Below, piece by piece: positions 16,713 to 26,810 of a stretch of DNA of 64,000 bases. Made by a program: the position numbers and the translations under genes. The notes beneath the pieces are model-generated. The model worked only from the letters and a program-made list of their open reading frames with translations. It was not told the origin of the DNA and ran no database searches. The first letter of the stretch is position 1; each line of letters opens with the position of its first letter. Origin of the DNA: CAYZXK01 sp964482395 (GTDB lineage Bacteria > Planctomycetota > Phycisphaerae > UBA1845 > Fen-1342); contig CAYZXK010000085.1 in the NCBI GenBank assembly GCA_964482395.1, positions 8,401 to 72,400 on the forward strand, in the 5' to 3' direction.

Positions 16713-18095
16713 CTAGGGTCTGCCCTCGCCGGCTTCCTGCGGAAGCTTGGTGTAGACTTCATCCCCCTCTCTGAGTTCACCCTGTCCGACCACGGCGATC
16801 ACCTGGGTGTATTCGCCATCGCTGATGCCGAAACGGCAGGGCACGAAACGCTTGCCGAACTTCTCGCCCGAACCCGGCTCCGGGGCGGTCTTGATCCAGA
16901 CCCCACGCTGGTTCTCGTAGGTCTTCACCGCCTCGGCCGGGACCCGAAGAACGTCGACTGCATTCTCCACCGTGAATTCCACCTGGGCCTGAGCCCCCAG
17001 CGGCAGCATGTGTCGCCTGGGGTCACTGATTTCCACGTGGACATCGAACTGGATGATGGAGGAACCGGCATTCAGCTTGCCCTGCGGCTCCACCCGCTCG
17101 ATCCGCCCGTCGAACTCATCGTCCGGAAAGGCATCCACGGTGATCCGCACCTGCCCGCCGCGCCGGCCCGTCGGGTCCGCATCCTCCCGGGCAGACTCCC
17201 GCAACCCGGGCATTTCCGGCAGGGCCTCCACCGGCGATATGCTTAGCACCCGCCCGTAATCCGCCTCGTCCAGCCGGGCGATGACCTTCTTCTTGGAGAC
17301 GTCGGCCAGGGTCATCAGGGGTGTGCCCCCGGTAAATCCCTGGGTGGCAGACTGCACCAGCATCCCTGGCCGGACGTACACGTCGGTCACAATGCCGTCT
17401 TCTGGGGCCAGCACAGTCGTCTCATTCAGGCGCTTCTGGGCGTCTTCCAGGTTCTTTCGGGCCGAACGGACCACCGCCTCCTGCGAGCGGACCGCGGCTT
17501 CCGCGTCCCGCTTGGCCAGCTCCGCCCCGGCTATGGCGATCCGTGCCGACTCTTCCTGGGCCCGGTTCATCCGATACTGAGCGCGGATGTTGTGCACCTC
17601 CTGGTCGCTATAGGTCTCGGACTTGCCCTCGGCCAGGGTTCGCTCGACCTTCTCCAGCTCGAAGGCTACTACCTCGCCCTGGGCGATGATCTCCTCCAGA
17701 CGGGCCTTGGCGCTGTCGATGTTCACCTGGGCCCTTTCGACCGCTACCCGGGCCTGCGTGAGCAGGGCGTCGGCCCGGTCGAAATCCGCCTGGGCCCGCT
17801 CGACCGACCGCTGCTCGTCGATCGGATCGAGCACCACCAGGGGGCTGCCTTTGCGTACAAAGGTCCCTTCCACGACCGGGACGTCGGTTATCCGGCCGGA
17901 AGCCATGGATTTCACCTCGATGACCTGGCAGGCGTGGATGAGTCCGGCGGCGGTAATCGGCACCCGGATGTCGCCCCGGACCACCTTGGCCAGCTTCGGC
18001 TGAGCCCAGATGGGCACCATCACTTGCTGTCGGGCGATGTACCACCCGACGGCTACTACTCCGATGCATACCAGGAGAATAATCCACTTTTTCAC
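16713..18095 (-). CDS. MacA/HlyD-type periplasmic adaptor of an efflux ABC transporter
   Basis: This 460-aa membrane-fusion protein has an N-terminal signal anchor (residues 4-22). A barrel-sandwich/lipoyl half-motif precedes a long coiled-coil hairpin (~100-240, rich in Glu/Arg/Ala with AKARLEEIIAQ and SARKNLEDAQKRLNE). The second lipoyl half follows (TTVLAPEDGIVTDVYVRPG), then beta-barrel and membrane-proximal domains (GAQAQVEFTVENAVDVLRVP). This is the layout of MacA-type adaptors that bridge an inner-membrane ABC exporter and an outer-membrane channel. It directly precedes the MacB-like ATPase. Substrate unknown. Confidence 0.92.
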   Translation of the reverse strand: MKKWIILLVCIGVVAVGWYIARQQVMVPIWAQPKLAKVVRGDIRVPITAAGLIHACQVIEVKSMASGRITDVPVVEGTFVRKGSPLVVLDPIDEQRSVERAQADFDRADALLTQARVAVERAQVNIDSAKARLEEIIAQGEVVAFELEKVERTLAEGKSETYSDQEVHNIRAQYRMNRAQEESARIAIAGAELAKRDAEAAVRSQEAVVRSARKNLEDAQKRLNETTVLAPEDGIVTDVYVRPGMLVQSATQGFTGGTPLMTLADVSKKKVIARLDEADYGRVLSISPVEALPEMPGLRESAREDADPTGRRGGQVRITVDAFPDDEFDGRIERVEPQGKLNAGSSIIQFDVHVEISDPRRHMLPLGAQAQVEFTVENAVDVLRVPAEAVKTYENQRGVWIKTAPEPGSGEKFGKRFVPCRFGISDGEYTQVIAVVGQGELREGDEVYTKLPQEAGEGRP

Positions 18096-18477
18096 GCCAT
18101 ATACCTCCGTGCCCGCTCCGGCGGGCTGCGCTCTTGACCGCAGTCAACCGCCAGCCTCCGGACGACGGCCCCGACCAGACCGCTATTTGAGCACCAACCG
18201 CCCAAACCGCAACCCCCGGCAGTCTGTTGAAAAAAGCCTCGGGGGCGCGCGGATCCGCGGCATCGGACCTCCGGGGCCGGCAATCTGTCGGTGCGGACGC
18301 GGTTGCGCTAAACCCGGGGGTCAAGCCACATAGGTTTTGAACGGGTTGCCAGCCCTCTGGCGGCCCATCCAGGCAGCGGATTTTTGACTTTATTGGCCCC
18401 TGGCACGCTGGCACTCGACTCCTGGGCTGCTGGATCGGGATTGCTTGGTCGATAAACACCGCAGACCCGTGTGCACC
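18096..18477. other. Intergenic region between divergent genes
   Basis: These ~380 bases separate the adaptor gene (minus) from a lipoprotein gene (plus), so promoters for both are expected here. I see an A-rich tract (TGTTGAAAAAAGCC at ~18226) followed by GC-rich inverted segments, but no confident promoter or RNA structure and no ORF with coding character. Confidence 0.5.
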
Positions 18478-19050
18478 ATGACGTTTGTCAGCACAGCCAC
18501 GGATAAGTGCCGCCGCAAGCAACCCTGGGAAGCGGGCCGGCGTGCGCTTATCGGGCTGGCTGCGGGCATTTCTTTGCTGGGCTTGGCCGGCTGCGGGAAG
18601 CTGATCGCCGACAAGTCGCTGACGCTCAGCGACTTGAAAGCTTCACCCACCGTGTCCATGCAGCGACTGGGCCGGAGCCTGGTGGTTAATCCGGAGGCCA
18701 TCCGCAAACTGTGCGTGCCGCTGGGGCCGCGGCTAGCACTGTTGGAAGTTCGAACGGCGGGTCAGTGGCATCAATTGCAGCATGCAGCCTGCGAGTTGGG
18801 TCCCCAGCCAAATCTGAAAGATGGCATGGTCGTCGGCCTGGTCTGCTGGGCCGGAACGCCGGTGGATGGCGGGTGGCCCATCCGGGTCAATGCGGTCCAT
18901 ATCTACGGAACTGCGGGCCTGGTAGAAGCAGATTTCCAAGGAGGGAACTACTTGCCAGACGGCGTCGGATATCTGGAGGCGGTGTACGTTCCAGGCCTCA
19001 GATCGGTACTGGTCGTAGCCGTAAACGGTACCGACTTCTGCATGCAGTAG
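18478..19050 (+). CDS. Hypothetical lipoprotein
   Basis: This 190-aa protein has a basic N-terminus, a hydrophobic helix and lipobox LLGLAGC at residues ~32-38, so it is predicted to be membrane-anchored by lipid. The remainder is a mixed beta-rich domain with three Cys and no motif I recognise. ATG at 18478 is preferred because it gives a compact signal peptide; an upstream TTG at 18445 would add 11 residues. It stands alone, divergent from the efflux adaptor. Confidence 0.6.
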   Translation: MTFVSTATDKCRRKQPWEAGRRALIGLAAGISLLGLAGCGKLIADKSLTLSDLKASPTVSMQRLGRSLVVNPEAIRKLCVPLGPRLALLEVRTAGQWHQLQHAACELGPQPNLKDGMVVGLVCWAGTPVDGGWPIRVNAVHIYGTAGLVEADFQGGNYLPDGVGYLEAVYVPGLRSVLVVAVNGTDFCMQ

Positions 19051-19319
19051 TGAGTTCGCTCAACCACCCAGCCAGAGCTGCCTCGGGCGGTGCCCTCAAC
19101 CTGCCCGGTATCTGCAACTGGCCAGTCCAGCAGTTTGCCGGCGCGATCTCTGGCTGGGCCGGTCAACGAGTCGTGCCCGGAGCCGGATTCCCAGTTGACA
19201 CTCGGTTGAAATGATGCATGATGTTGCCCGTGGGCATCATCAATCGTTGCCCTGAGCGTGCGCGACGGGCAATCGGCGATGTTTCGGGTAAACAGGCTCG
19301 GCCGAGGAGAGGATATACG

Positions 19320-20762
19320 ATGGGCTTGAGTGCCTCGGATGTGCCCGGCAGTGTGTCGGCTATAGCCAGCGGGGAGGGGCGTGGCGCCCGGGTTCTGCTG
19401 GTGGATGATGAGCGAGCGGTGCTGGATTCGTTGACCCGGTTTTTGACCACTGACGGCCATCAGGTGGTGGGCGTGGGCTCGGCCAGCGAGGCTCTGATGG
19501 AGCTAGAGCGTTCCAGCTTCGACGTCCTGATCGCTGATGTCATTCTGCGGGACGGCAACGGGGTGGATCTGCTGCGGACGGTTCGCGAGCGGTGGCCAGA
19601 CCTGCTGGTGGTGGCGATGAGCGGGTATGGCACGGTGGAGTCGGCAGTGGAGGCCATGAAGCTGGGGGCATTCGAGTTTCTTTCCAAGCCGGTCCGGATG
19701 GACGCCATCCGCCAGGTGACCCGGCGGGCTATTGAGCAGCAGAGCCTGTTGCGCTCCAATCGCTCGTTGCGCCGGGTCCTGGACGCGCCTTACAGCCTGG
19801 AGGTTCCGATCGGGCGAACCTACCAGATGCAGCGGGTTTTCGATCTGATCGACGCGGTCGCGGACTCGAAGACCACGGTGCTGATCCATGGAGAGACGGG
19901 CACCGGCAAGTCGCTGATTGCGCGGGCCATACACCAGCGGAGCCAACGTCGCTCGCGACCTTTTGTCGAGATCAGTTGCGGAGCCATACCTGAGACTCTG
20001 CTGGCCTCTGAGCTGTTCGGGCATGTCAAAGGGGCGTTCACCGGAGCTTTGAGCGATAAGGATGGGAAGTTCCGGGCGGCCGAAGGCGGCACCATTTTCC
20101 TGGATGAAATCGCCTGCGCTCCTCCCAGCTTGCAGGTCAAGCTTCTGAGGGTGCTCCAGGAGCGGCAGTTCGAGCCGCTGGGGTCCAACCGGACGTATAC
20201 CGCGGATGTGCGGGTGATTCTGGCCACCAATGTGGATTTGGCGGCCGAGGTGCAGGCGGGGCGCTTCCGGGCCGACCTGTATTATCGGATCAACGTGGTG
20301 AACATCGAGCTGCCGCCTCTGCGCGACCGGCTTACCGACATCCCACTGCTGGCCGAGCATTTCCTTCGCAAGTACTCGCATCAGTGCGGCAAGCGCGGGC
20401 TGAGCTTCACGGAGGACGCGCTTCGCTGCATGCAGCGCTACCACTGGCCGGGGAACGTGCGCGAGCTTGAGAACTGTGTCGAGCGGGCGGTAGTGCTCAC
20501 TCGCGGTCAGCAGATCGAGCTCGCGGACCTGCCGCCGGTGGTGATCCGGGCATCGGAGACCAGCCCGGCCCTGTTCTCCACCCAGCTTGGACGGCCTTTG
20601 ACGCTCAAGGAGGCGCTGGAGGAGCCGGAGCGTCGGATCATTCGGGCAGCTCTGGAAGCCAACGATTGGAATCGCCAGAAGACTGCCGCGGTCCTGAACA
20701 TCAATCGCACCACGCTGTACAAGAAGATGAAGCGCTACGGACTGACCCGGCCCAGGTCGTGA
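19320..20762 (+). CDS. Sigma-54-dependent response regulator, NtrC family
   Basis: This 480-aa transcription activator has three domains. The receiver domain (~24-140) has acidic pocket D29/D30, phospho-acceptor D73 and K123. The AAA+ domain has Walker A GETGTGKS (191-198), the sigma-54 contact loop GAFTGA (238-243), Walker B GGTIFLDE and a C-terminal WPGNVRELENCVERA sensor region. The Fis-type helix-turn-helix ends KTAAVLNINRTTLYKKMKRY. It should activate sigma-54 promoters when phosphorylated. No cognate histidine kinase is adjacent. ATG at 19320 is chosen for its GAGGAGAGG ribosome-binding site; an upstream in-frame start adds a tail without homology. Confidence 0.94.
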   Translation: MGLSASDVPGSVSAIASGEGRGARVLLVDDERAVLDSLTRFLTTDGHQVVGVGSASEALMELERSSFDVLIADVILRDGNGVDLLRTVRERWPDLLVVAMSGYGTVESAVEAMKLGAFEFLSKPVRMDAIRQVTRRAIEQQSLLRSNRSLRRVLDAPYSLEVPIGRTYQMQRVFDLIDAVADSKTTVLIHGETGTGKSLIARAIHQRSQRRSRPFVEISCGAIPETLLASELFGHVKGAFTGALSDKDGKFRAAEGGTIFLDEIACAPPSLQVKLLRVLQERQFEPLGSNRTYTADVRVILATNVDLAAEVQAGRFRADLYYRINVVNIELPPLRDRLTDIPLLAEHFLRKYSHQCGKRGLSFTEDALRCMQRYHWPGNVRELENCVERAVVLTRGQQIELADLPPVVIRASETSPALFSTQLGRPLTLKEALEEPERRIIRAALEANDWNRQKTAAVLNINRTTLYKKMKRYGLTRPRS

Positions 20763-20965
20763 CCTGACTGAGCAATCCGGTGGGCGCAGCCCCGCGCGGT
20801 CCGGGTCACCGGTCGCGGCGGCGGTTACGCCGCGGTCCCGCGCCTGTCACATCTGCCGGCCGCTTGGTAAACTAAACGATTTGGCGGCAGGTCCGGGGAG
20901 CCGGTCTGAGGTCGTCACCCGGTTGGGCCGCAGCCGAACCAGAGGGGTTGTGGGAGAGCGGAAGC

Positions 20966-23887
20966 GTGGAGCCCAAGTACATCCGGGTCGTCGGCGCCCG
21001 GCAGCACAATCTCCAGGACATCAGCGTGGATATTCCGCGCGACCGGCTGGTGGTGATCACCGGGTTGAGCGGCTCGGGCAAGAGCAGCCTGGCGTTCGAC
21101 ACCATCTATGCCGAAGGGCAGCGCAAGTACGTCGAGTCGCTGAGCGTGCATGCCCGTCATTTCCTGGAGCAGATCGGCAAGCCGGACGTGGAGCGCATCG
21201 AGGGTCTACCTCCGACGCTGGCGATCGAGCAGCGTGCCGCCGCGGCCAACCCGCGTTCCACCGTCGCCACCACGACCGAAATCTATGACTTTCTGCGGCT
21301 GCTGTTCGCCCGGGTGGGGATTCCGCACTGCCCCCAATGCGGACAGCGTTTGTATCGGCGGACCGTCGACCAGATCGTCGATGTGGTGCTCGGCTACCCG
21401 GCCGCCAGCCGGCTGATGGTTCTGGCGCCACTGCTTCGGCGCGGCGAGCCGCCGGGCCAGGCAACGGACTTCAAGCCGGCCGCCGTCCTCCGCCGCATCC
21501 AGCGCGAGGGCTTCGTCCGGGTCCGCATCAACGGTCAGCTCCGGGACGTCAAGGAGCTGACCGATGCGGGCGGCACGCCGGATGGAGACATCGAGGTGGT
21601 GGTGGATCGGCTGATCCTGAGGCCGGAGGTCCGGTCACGTCTGGCCGACGCGGTCGAACTCGGCCTGCGGATCGGCGACGGCATCGCGATCGTCAGTCGG
21701 GCCGAGCCGGAGGCGGCCGAGCCGCCGCAATGGCAAGACGAAATCTTCAGCGAACGCTATGCGTGCACCCGCTGCGGTGTGAGCCTGCCCGAGCTGGCCC
21801 CCCGGGCCTTCAGCTTCAACTCGCCGTATGGGGCCTGTCACCGTTGCGGGGGATTGGGCACGACCCTGCATTTCGATCCGCAACTGATCGTGCCGGACGA
21901 GAGTGTTTCGCTGGTCGACGGGGCGATTGCTCCCTGGTCGGTGGGCAAGAAGCGGGCTGCCGCCGCCCAGCTCAAGCTGCTGGCCAGCCTCTGCCAGGCC
22001 CTTCAGGTCAAGCCCCAGACGCCTTTCAAGGACCTGCCGGAAGACTTGCGCCGGATCATTCTATACGGCACCCGCCAGGAAGATGTGGAGCGCTACGGGC
22101 TGACCTTCGAGGGGGTGATTCCGAATCTGGAACGGCGTTACCGGGCGGCCGGCAGCGAGGGTGGCCGCAGTCGGCTGGCCAGCTATCAGTCGGAGTGCGT
22201 CTGTGAGGATTGCGGGGGCGCCCGGCTGCGCCCGGCCTCGCTGGCCGTGCGGGTGGCGGACCGGAACATTCATGAGATCACTCGGCTGTCGATCGCGGCG
22301 GCCACACGGATGTTCGAGACCCTGACCCTGACCGGCGAGGCGGCCCGGATCGCCGAGCCGGTCCTGCGGGAAATCCGCCAGCGGCTGCGGTTCATGTACG
22401 ACGTGGGGCTGGGCTACCTGACTTTGGACCGCACCAGCGCCACTCTTTCGGGTGGGGAAGCTCAGCGTATCCGCCTGGCCACTCAGCTTGGCAGCGGGCT
22501 GGTGGGGGTCTGCTATGTCCTGGATGAGCCCACCATCGGTCTCCATCAGCGGGATAACGCCCGGTTGCTGGACTCTCTGCGACATCTGGTCGACATTGGA
22601 AACACGGTCATCGTGGTGGAGCATGATGAGGACGTGATCCGGGCGGCGGACTACCTGATCGACATGGGGCCGGGGGCTGGCCTGCACGGCGGGAGGGTGA
22701 TCGCCGCCGGCCCGACCGCCGAGGTCTTGAATCACCCCGCCTCGCTGACGGCCAAGTATCTGCGCGGTCAATACGGAATCCCGCTGCCCGACCAGCGCCG
22801 CAAGCCGCGCAGCAGCGATTTCGTCCGCGTCCTGAAGGCCGCCGAGAACAACCTCAAGAACATCGATGTGAGCTTTCCGCTGGGGGTGTTGTGCGCGGTA
22901 ACCGGGGTCAGCGGCAGCGGCAAGAGCACCCTGATTTCGCAGATTCTGCTGCCCGCTTTGCGCCGCCGGCTCTATCGTGCCCGAGAGCGGCCCGGTCGGC
23001 ACGAGCGCATCGTCGGAGCGAACAAGATCGACAAAGTGGTGGAGATCGACCAGAGCCCGATCGGTCGCACGCCGCGCAGCAATCCCGCCACCTACACCGG
23101 CGTATTCGACGAGATCCGCCGGTTGTACGCCAAGACGCGAGAGGCCCGCATCCGCGGCTACGACGCCAGCCGCTTCAGTTTCAACGCCAAGGGTGGACGG
23201 TGCGAGGCATGTCAGGGGCAGGGGACCCGGCGGATCGAGATGCATTTCCTGCCCGACGTCTTCGTCGAGTGCCAGGAGTGCAAAGGCACCCGCTACAGCC
23301 GGGAGACGCTGGAGGTCCGCTATCGAGGCAAGTCCATCGCGGAGGTGCTGGAGATGCGAGTCGAGGAGGCCCTGCGATTCTTCGACAGCTTTCCGAAGAT
23401 CAAGCAGGGACTCCAGGCCCTTTCCGACGTCGGCCTGGGCTACGTGCGGCTCGGCCAGCCCTCCAATACGCTCTCCGGCGGGGAGGCTCAGCGGGTCAAG
23501 TTGGCCGCCGAACTGGCCCGCGGACTGGCCGGTCCGGTGATCGCGGACGGGCCGCCCAGCGCCTCGGCCACCCAGCGGGCCAAGCTGGCCAGCCACACCC
23601 TCTACGTCCTGGATGAACCCACCACCGGGCTGCACTTCGCCGACATCCAGACCTTGCTGGCAGTCCTCAATCGCCTGGTGGACATGGGCAATACCGTGTT
23701 GCTGATCGAGCACAACCTGGACGTGATCAAGTGTGCTGACTGGATCATCGACCTGGGACCGGAGGGGGGCGAGGCTGGCGGCCAGATCGTTGCCGAGGGC
23801 CCGCCCGAGACGATCGCCGCCCACCCCGGCAGCTACACTGGCCAATACCTTCGGCGGAAGCTCGGCGGCCGGCAGTCGGCGTCCTGA
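20966..23887 (+). CDS. uvrA: Excinuclease ABC subunit A
   Basis: UvrA (973 aa from this start) is the ATPase that recognises bulky lesions in nucleotide excision repair and loads UvrB. It has two ABC-type ATPase halves: Walker A GLSGSGKSSLAFDT with an LSGGEAQRIRLATQ signature in the first, and GVSGSGKSTL with LSGGEAQRVKLA in the second. Both zinc-binding modules are present (CTRCG...CHRCG, and CEAC...CQEC). GTG at 20966 gives the usual MEPKYIRV start behind GGGAG; a TTG 18 nt upstream is less likely. uvrB is not in the window. It converges with the TPR gene at 6 nt. Confidence 0.96.
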   Translation: MEPKYIRVVGARQHNLQDISVDIPRDRLVVITGLSGSGKSSLAFDTIYAEGQRKYVESLSVHARHFLEQIGKPDVERIEGLPPTLAIEQRAAAANPRSTVATTTEIYDFLRLLFARVGIPHCPQCGQRLYRRTVDQIVDVVLGYPAASRLMVLAPLLRRGEPPGQATDFKPAAVLRRIQREGFVRVRINGQLRDVKELTDAGGTPDGDIEVVVDRLILRPEVRSRLADAVELGLRIGDGIAIVSRAEPEAAEPPQWQDEIFSERYACTRCGVSLPELAPRAFSFNSPYGACHRCGGLGTTLHFDPQLIVPDESVSLVDGAIAPWSVGKKRAAAAQLKLLASLCQALQVKPQTPFKDLPEDLRRIILYGTRQEDVERYGLTFEGVIPNLERRYRAAGSEGGRSRLASYQSECVCEDCGGARLRPASLAVRVADRNIHEITRLSIAAATRMFETLTLTGEAARIAEPVLREIRQRLRFMYDVGLGYLTLDRTSATLSGGEAQRIRLATQLGSGLVGVCYVLDEPTIGLHQRDNARLLDSLRHLVDIGNTVIVVEHDEDVIRAADYLIDMGPGAGLHGGRVIAAGPTAEVLNHPASLTAKYLRGQYGIPLPDQRRKPRSSDFVRVLKAAENNLKNIDVSFPLGVLCAVTGVSGSGKSTLISQILLPALRRRLYRARERPGRHERIVGANKIDKVVEIDQSPIGRTPRSNPATYTGVFDEIRRLYAKTREARIRGYDASRFSFNAKGGRCEACQGQGTRRIEMHFLPDVFVECQECKGTRYSRETLEVRYRGKSIAEVLEMRVEEALRFFDSFPKIKQGLQALSDVGLGYVRLGQPSNTLSGGEAQRVKLAAELARGLAGPVIADGPPSASATQRAKLASHTLYVLDEPTTGLHFADIQTLLAVLNRLVDMGNTVLLIEHNLDVIKCADWIIDLGPEGGEAGGQIVAEGPPETIAAHPGSYTGQYLRRKLGGRQSAS

Positions 23888-23893
23888 AGTGGA

Positions 23894-25063
23894 TCAGTCG
23901 CTGTCCGGCGCGGGCTGGGTCGTGAGCGGCACGCCGGCGGATCGCAGGTAGTCCTGGGCCGTCGGGTTGTTGGGGTCCAGCTCGAGTATCTTGCGGCAGG
24001 TTTCGATTGCCCGCTGGTGGAGCGTGGTGTCGGAGTAAACCCCCGCACCGACCAGCCGGGCAGTCAATTCCTGCAACTGCCGGTAGGCATCCACCAGGTC
24101 CACCAGATACTGAACGTTCTTGGGGTCATATCGGTCGTCGACTGCCCGCTCCAGCAGCGTCAGGACATCGTGCTCCACGATAATCACGTTGAGCAGGGCC
24201 TGCTGCCGGAATATGTCCGCCATACGGATCAGCACCGCCGCCGCATCCGGTCCCTTGCCCGGCAGCAACTGATCGGTCGGTTGGTTACGGGCATCACGCT
24301 GGTAAAAGGAGTTGTGGTAGCTCTGAAGCAGTCCCACATTGGGCGGGGGCGAAAGCAGAATCTGATATGCGCTGTTCAGCCGGGAGAGCAACTTGCGGTC
24401 CCACGGATTGCGCTCGACTGCTGCGACGGCCTTCTGGAGGTACTTCTCGGCATCCGCGACCGCGACGGGAATCTGCTGCGGGTCGCGGGAGGCGGCGGTC
24501 TGCCGGACCTGGATCAGGGTCAGCAGCGTGTCCAGGTCATCCGGGCCGGCCTGAACGGCCTCCAGGGCCTTCTCAGTGCTCTTCTGCATATGACCCATCT
24601 GAGCGTACGCCACGGCCAGCAGTCGCTTGGCCTCCGCCGACCCATCCCGCGGGGCCACGCTTTCAGCCTTCTCCAGGAAAGCGACCGCCTGACGCCATTG
24701 ACGGGCGGCCATGTAGATCTTTCCCATCCCGATATTGGCCTTGAAGTTGCTGGGTTCGGCGTCCAAAACCCGCTTGAAGAAGTCACGGCCCGAGTCGTAA
24801 TCGTTGGTATCCAGGCAGATTTCGCCGGCCACAACGTTGGCTTCCGTATACCTCGGGAACGATTTGAGCAGCGCCTTGAGCACTTCCAGCGCTTCAGCGT
24901 TCCGTCCAGCCTCGCGTTTCTGAATCGCCAGACGCAGGATCCCTTCTGGCGTGCTGGGTGCTTCCGTGGCGGGTGGTGGACCTTCGGGAGGCGGGGTCTG
25001 GGCCCTGACCCGCTCGGCCGGCCCGGCCAGCAGCGCGCAGACGGCGACAATTCTCAACAGCAT
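23894..25063 (-). CDS. Secreted/periplasmic TPR-repeat protein
   Basis: This 389-aa protein starts with a signal peptide ending near ERVRAQ, followed by a Pro-rich linker and a run of helical TPR-like repeats: AGRNAEALEVLKALLKSFPR, NDYDSGRDFFKRVLDAEPSN and ARQWRQAVAFLEKAESVAPR are successive units. A less regular helical part follows and a final TPR (AIETCRKILELDPNNPTAQD) lies near the C-terminus. It is likely a protein-interaction scaffold in the periplasm; partners are unknown. ATG at 25063 is preferred over an upstream start because it gives a proper signal peptide behind AGGAG. Confidence 0.8.
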   Translation of the reverse strand: MLLRIVAVCALLAGPAERVRAQTPPPEGPPPATEAPSTPEGILRLAIQKREAGRNAEALEVLKALLKSFPRYTEANVVAGEICLDTNDYDSGRDFFKRVLDAEPSNFKANIGMGKIYMAARQWRQAVAFLEKAESVAPRDGSAEAKRLLAVAYAQMGHMQKSTEKALEAVQAGPDDLDTLLTLIQVRQTAASRDPQQIPVAVADAEKYLQKAVAAVERNPWDRKLLSRLNSAYQILLSPPPNVGLLQSYHNSFYQRDARNQPTDQLLPGKGPDAAAVLIRMADIFRQQALLNVIIVEHDVLTLLERAVDDRYDPKNVQYLVDLVDAYRQLQELTARLVGAGVYSDTTLHQRAIETCRKILELDPNNPTAQDYLRSAGVPLTTQPAPDSD

Positions 25064-25163
25064 CGAGTTCACTCCTGCCGCAGCCTGGCGCGGCAGCCGT
25101 GCCCCTGGCTCTCTGGCGGCATCCGAAGCCGACTGCGGCGACATAGCCTACAGCCTCCTGTGG

Positions 25164-26438
25164 TTATCGGCCATCGGCGCTGCTGCCGTAAAGGTGCCGC
25201 AACAGCCGATGGCGCAACAAGTTCAGAGCGGTTCGAGCGGCCCGGATGCGAATCGCTTCGCGGGGCCAGTCCTGTCCGAAGCGGAACTCCTGAGCGACTG
25301 TGCCATCCCGAGCGTGAATTGCGATAAAGACCAACCCCACCGGCTTGCCGGGCGATCCCCCGGTTGGACCGGCCACGCCGGTGATTCCGATGCCGAAATC
25401 GGTTTCGAGCCGTTCCGCCACCCCCTCGGCCATCGCCGCCGCCACCGAACCGCTCACCGCCCCATCCCGCTCCAGTGTCGCCGCCGGCACCCCGAGCAGG
25501 CTTACTTTCGCGGCATTGGCATACGCGATGATCCCGCCTCGATAGTACCGACTACTCCCGGGAACGTCGGTCAGTAGCGACCCGATCATGCCACCGGTAC
25601 ACGATTCGGCAGTACCGAGCGTCAGGCCGGCCGTGGTAAGCAGCGATCCAATCACGCTGGCCAAAGTTTCCTGGTCGCGGCCGAAAACCGCTTCCCCGAG
25701 ACGACGACGCAGCTCGGCCTCGGCTTGGTCCAACAGCGACTGGGCGGCTGAAGACGTAGGGCCGGCGGCGCTAATTCTTATGCTTACCAGGCCCAGGTCG
25801 GCCGCAGTCCCCACCTCCGGATTCCGGTTCGCCTCCATCAAGTCGCCGATCCGCTCCTGAATCTCAGACTCCCCGAGGCCGAAGGTTCGCAGCATGCGTG
25901 TCAGCAGGGCGCCCTGCTCGCCGGCCGCCCGGAGCCGAGGCAACACCTCCCGCTCAAACATGGCCTGCATCTCCAGGGGCACCCCCGGCAGCGCGTAGCA
26001 GGCAGCGTTCTTGATTCTTATGAAAATGCCCGGAGCAATGCCGCAGGTGTTGGGCAGCGCGGTCGCTGAGCGGGGCAGGAGTGCCTGGCCCCGGTTGCAG
26101 TCCGGCATTGGTCGGTCGCGAGCGGCGAAGAACCCGCGCACGTGCTCCAGACTCGGCAGGTGCAGTTCCAGCGGCACGCCGACCGCTTCCGCCAAGGCCG
26201 GCCGGGTAACGTCGTCGGTGGTCGGGCCCAGACCCCCGGTGATGAGAATAATTTCGCAATTGTCGGCGGCCTGAAGCAGCACTTCCCGCATCGAGCCCAG
26301 GTCGTCCGGAACCACCACGTGGCGAACCGTCCGGATGCCAACTGCGGCAAGCCGGCTCGCCAGCCACGCCGCGTTCGTGTTGAGCCGGTGACCCAGGGTC
26401 AGTTCAGTCCCGGTCGCGACGATCCATGCTCGGTGCAT
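25164..26438 (-). CDS. cinA: CinA-family protein (MoCF-like domain plus NMN amidohydrolase domain)
   Basis: This 424-aa protein has the two-domain CinA layout. Residues 1-~170 are the MoeA/MogA-like (COG1058) domain with GTELTLGHRLNTNAAWLA and ITGGLGPTTDDVTR. Residues ~260-415 are the PncC domain (TAESCTGGMIG, YRGGIIAYANAAK, GITGVAGPTGG) that hydrolyses nicotinamide mononucleotide to the acid form in NAD salvage. The first domain is associated with ADP-ribose pyrophosphatase activity in some members. Start is ATG. The gene is separated by 100 nt from the downstream TPR gene. Confidence 0.93.
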   Translation of the reverse strand: MHRAWIVATGTELTLGHRLNTNAAWLASRLAAVGIRTVRHVVVPDDLGSMREVLLQAADNCEIILITGGLGPTTDDVTRPALAEAVGVPLELHLPSLEHVRGFFAARDRPMPDCNRGQALLPRSATALPNTCGIAPGIFIRIKNAACYALPGVPLEMQAMFEREVLPRLRAAGEQGALLTRMLRTFGLGESEIQERIGDLMEANRNPEVGTAADLGLVSIRISAAGPTSSAAQSLLDQAEAELRRRLGEAVFGRDQETLASVIGSLLTTAGLTLGTAESCTGGMIGSLLTDVPGSSRYYRGGIIAYANAAKVSLLGVPAATLERDGAVSGSVAAAMAEGVAERLETDFGIGITGVAGPTGGSPGKPVGLVFIAIHARDGTVAQEFRFGQDWPREAIRIRAARTALNLLRHRLLRHLYGSSADGR

Positions 26439-26810
26439 TGCGGCCTTGGCGCCTCCGATCTAGGATTAACCCGCCTGGATTCTATGTGACCGTGCCCCAA
26501 GGTGCGACACCGATCAGAACGCGGAAGGGCAGCCGCTGCGGGCGATCCGGGCGGCTGCCAGCGTCGGCTGACCTCCGCGGCGGACCGGCAGGCCCGCATA
26601 TGGGAGGCGCATCGCGGGGCGCCAGTGGCTTTATCGGCTCACCGCGGCTGGTCCCGGCTTCGGCGGGTCGGTGTCCAGGGCTGGTTCTCGGGCGGGCCGG
26701 TGAGCGGCCAAGCATGTTGCGTGGGAAGACCGTAAGTGCTCAGCATTTCGCCATTTTGTGAGGCCAGCAGCTACTGCCCGGGAAGCTGGCAGCAGGTTCG
26801 GGGCGTGCGG
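26439..26810. other. Intergenic region between divergent cinA and ygfZ-like genes
   Basis: About 370 bases with GC-rich sequence. Promoters for both flanking genes must lie here, but no confident hexamers, RNA fold or coding stretch can be named. Confidence 0.4.

Noticed and set aside
15498..16774. Plus-strand frames across the ABC ATPase gene
   Set aside because: The minus-strand ATPase motifs are complete; the plus-strand frames have none.
22061..23845. Long open frame (594 codons) antisense to uvrA
   Set aside because: It is a by-product of high GC in codon position 3 of uvrA. No domain, start signal or composition supports it.
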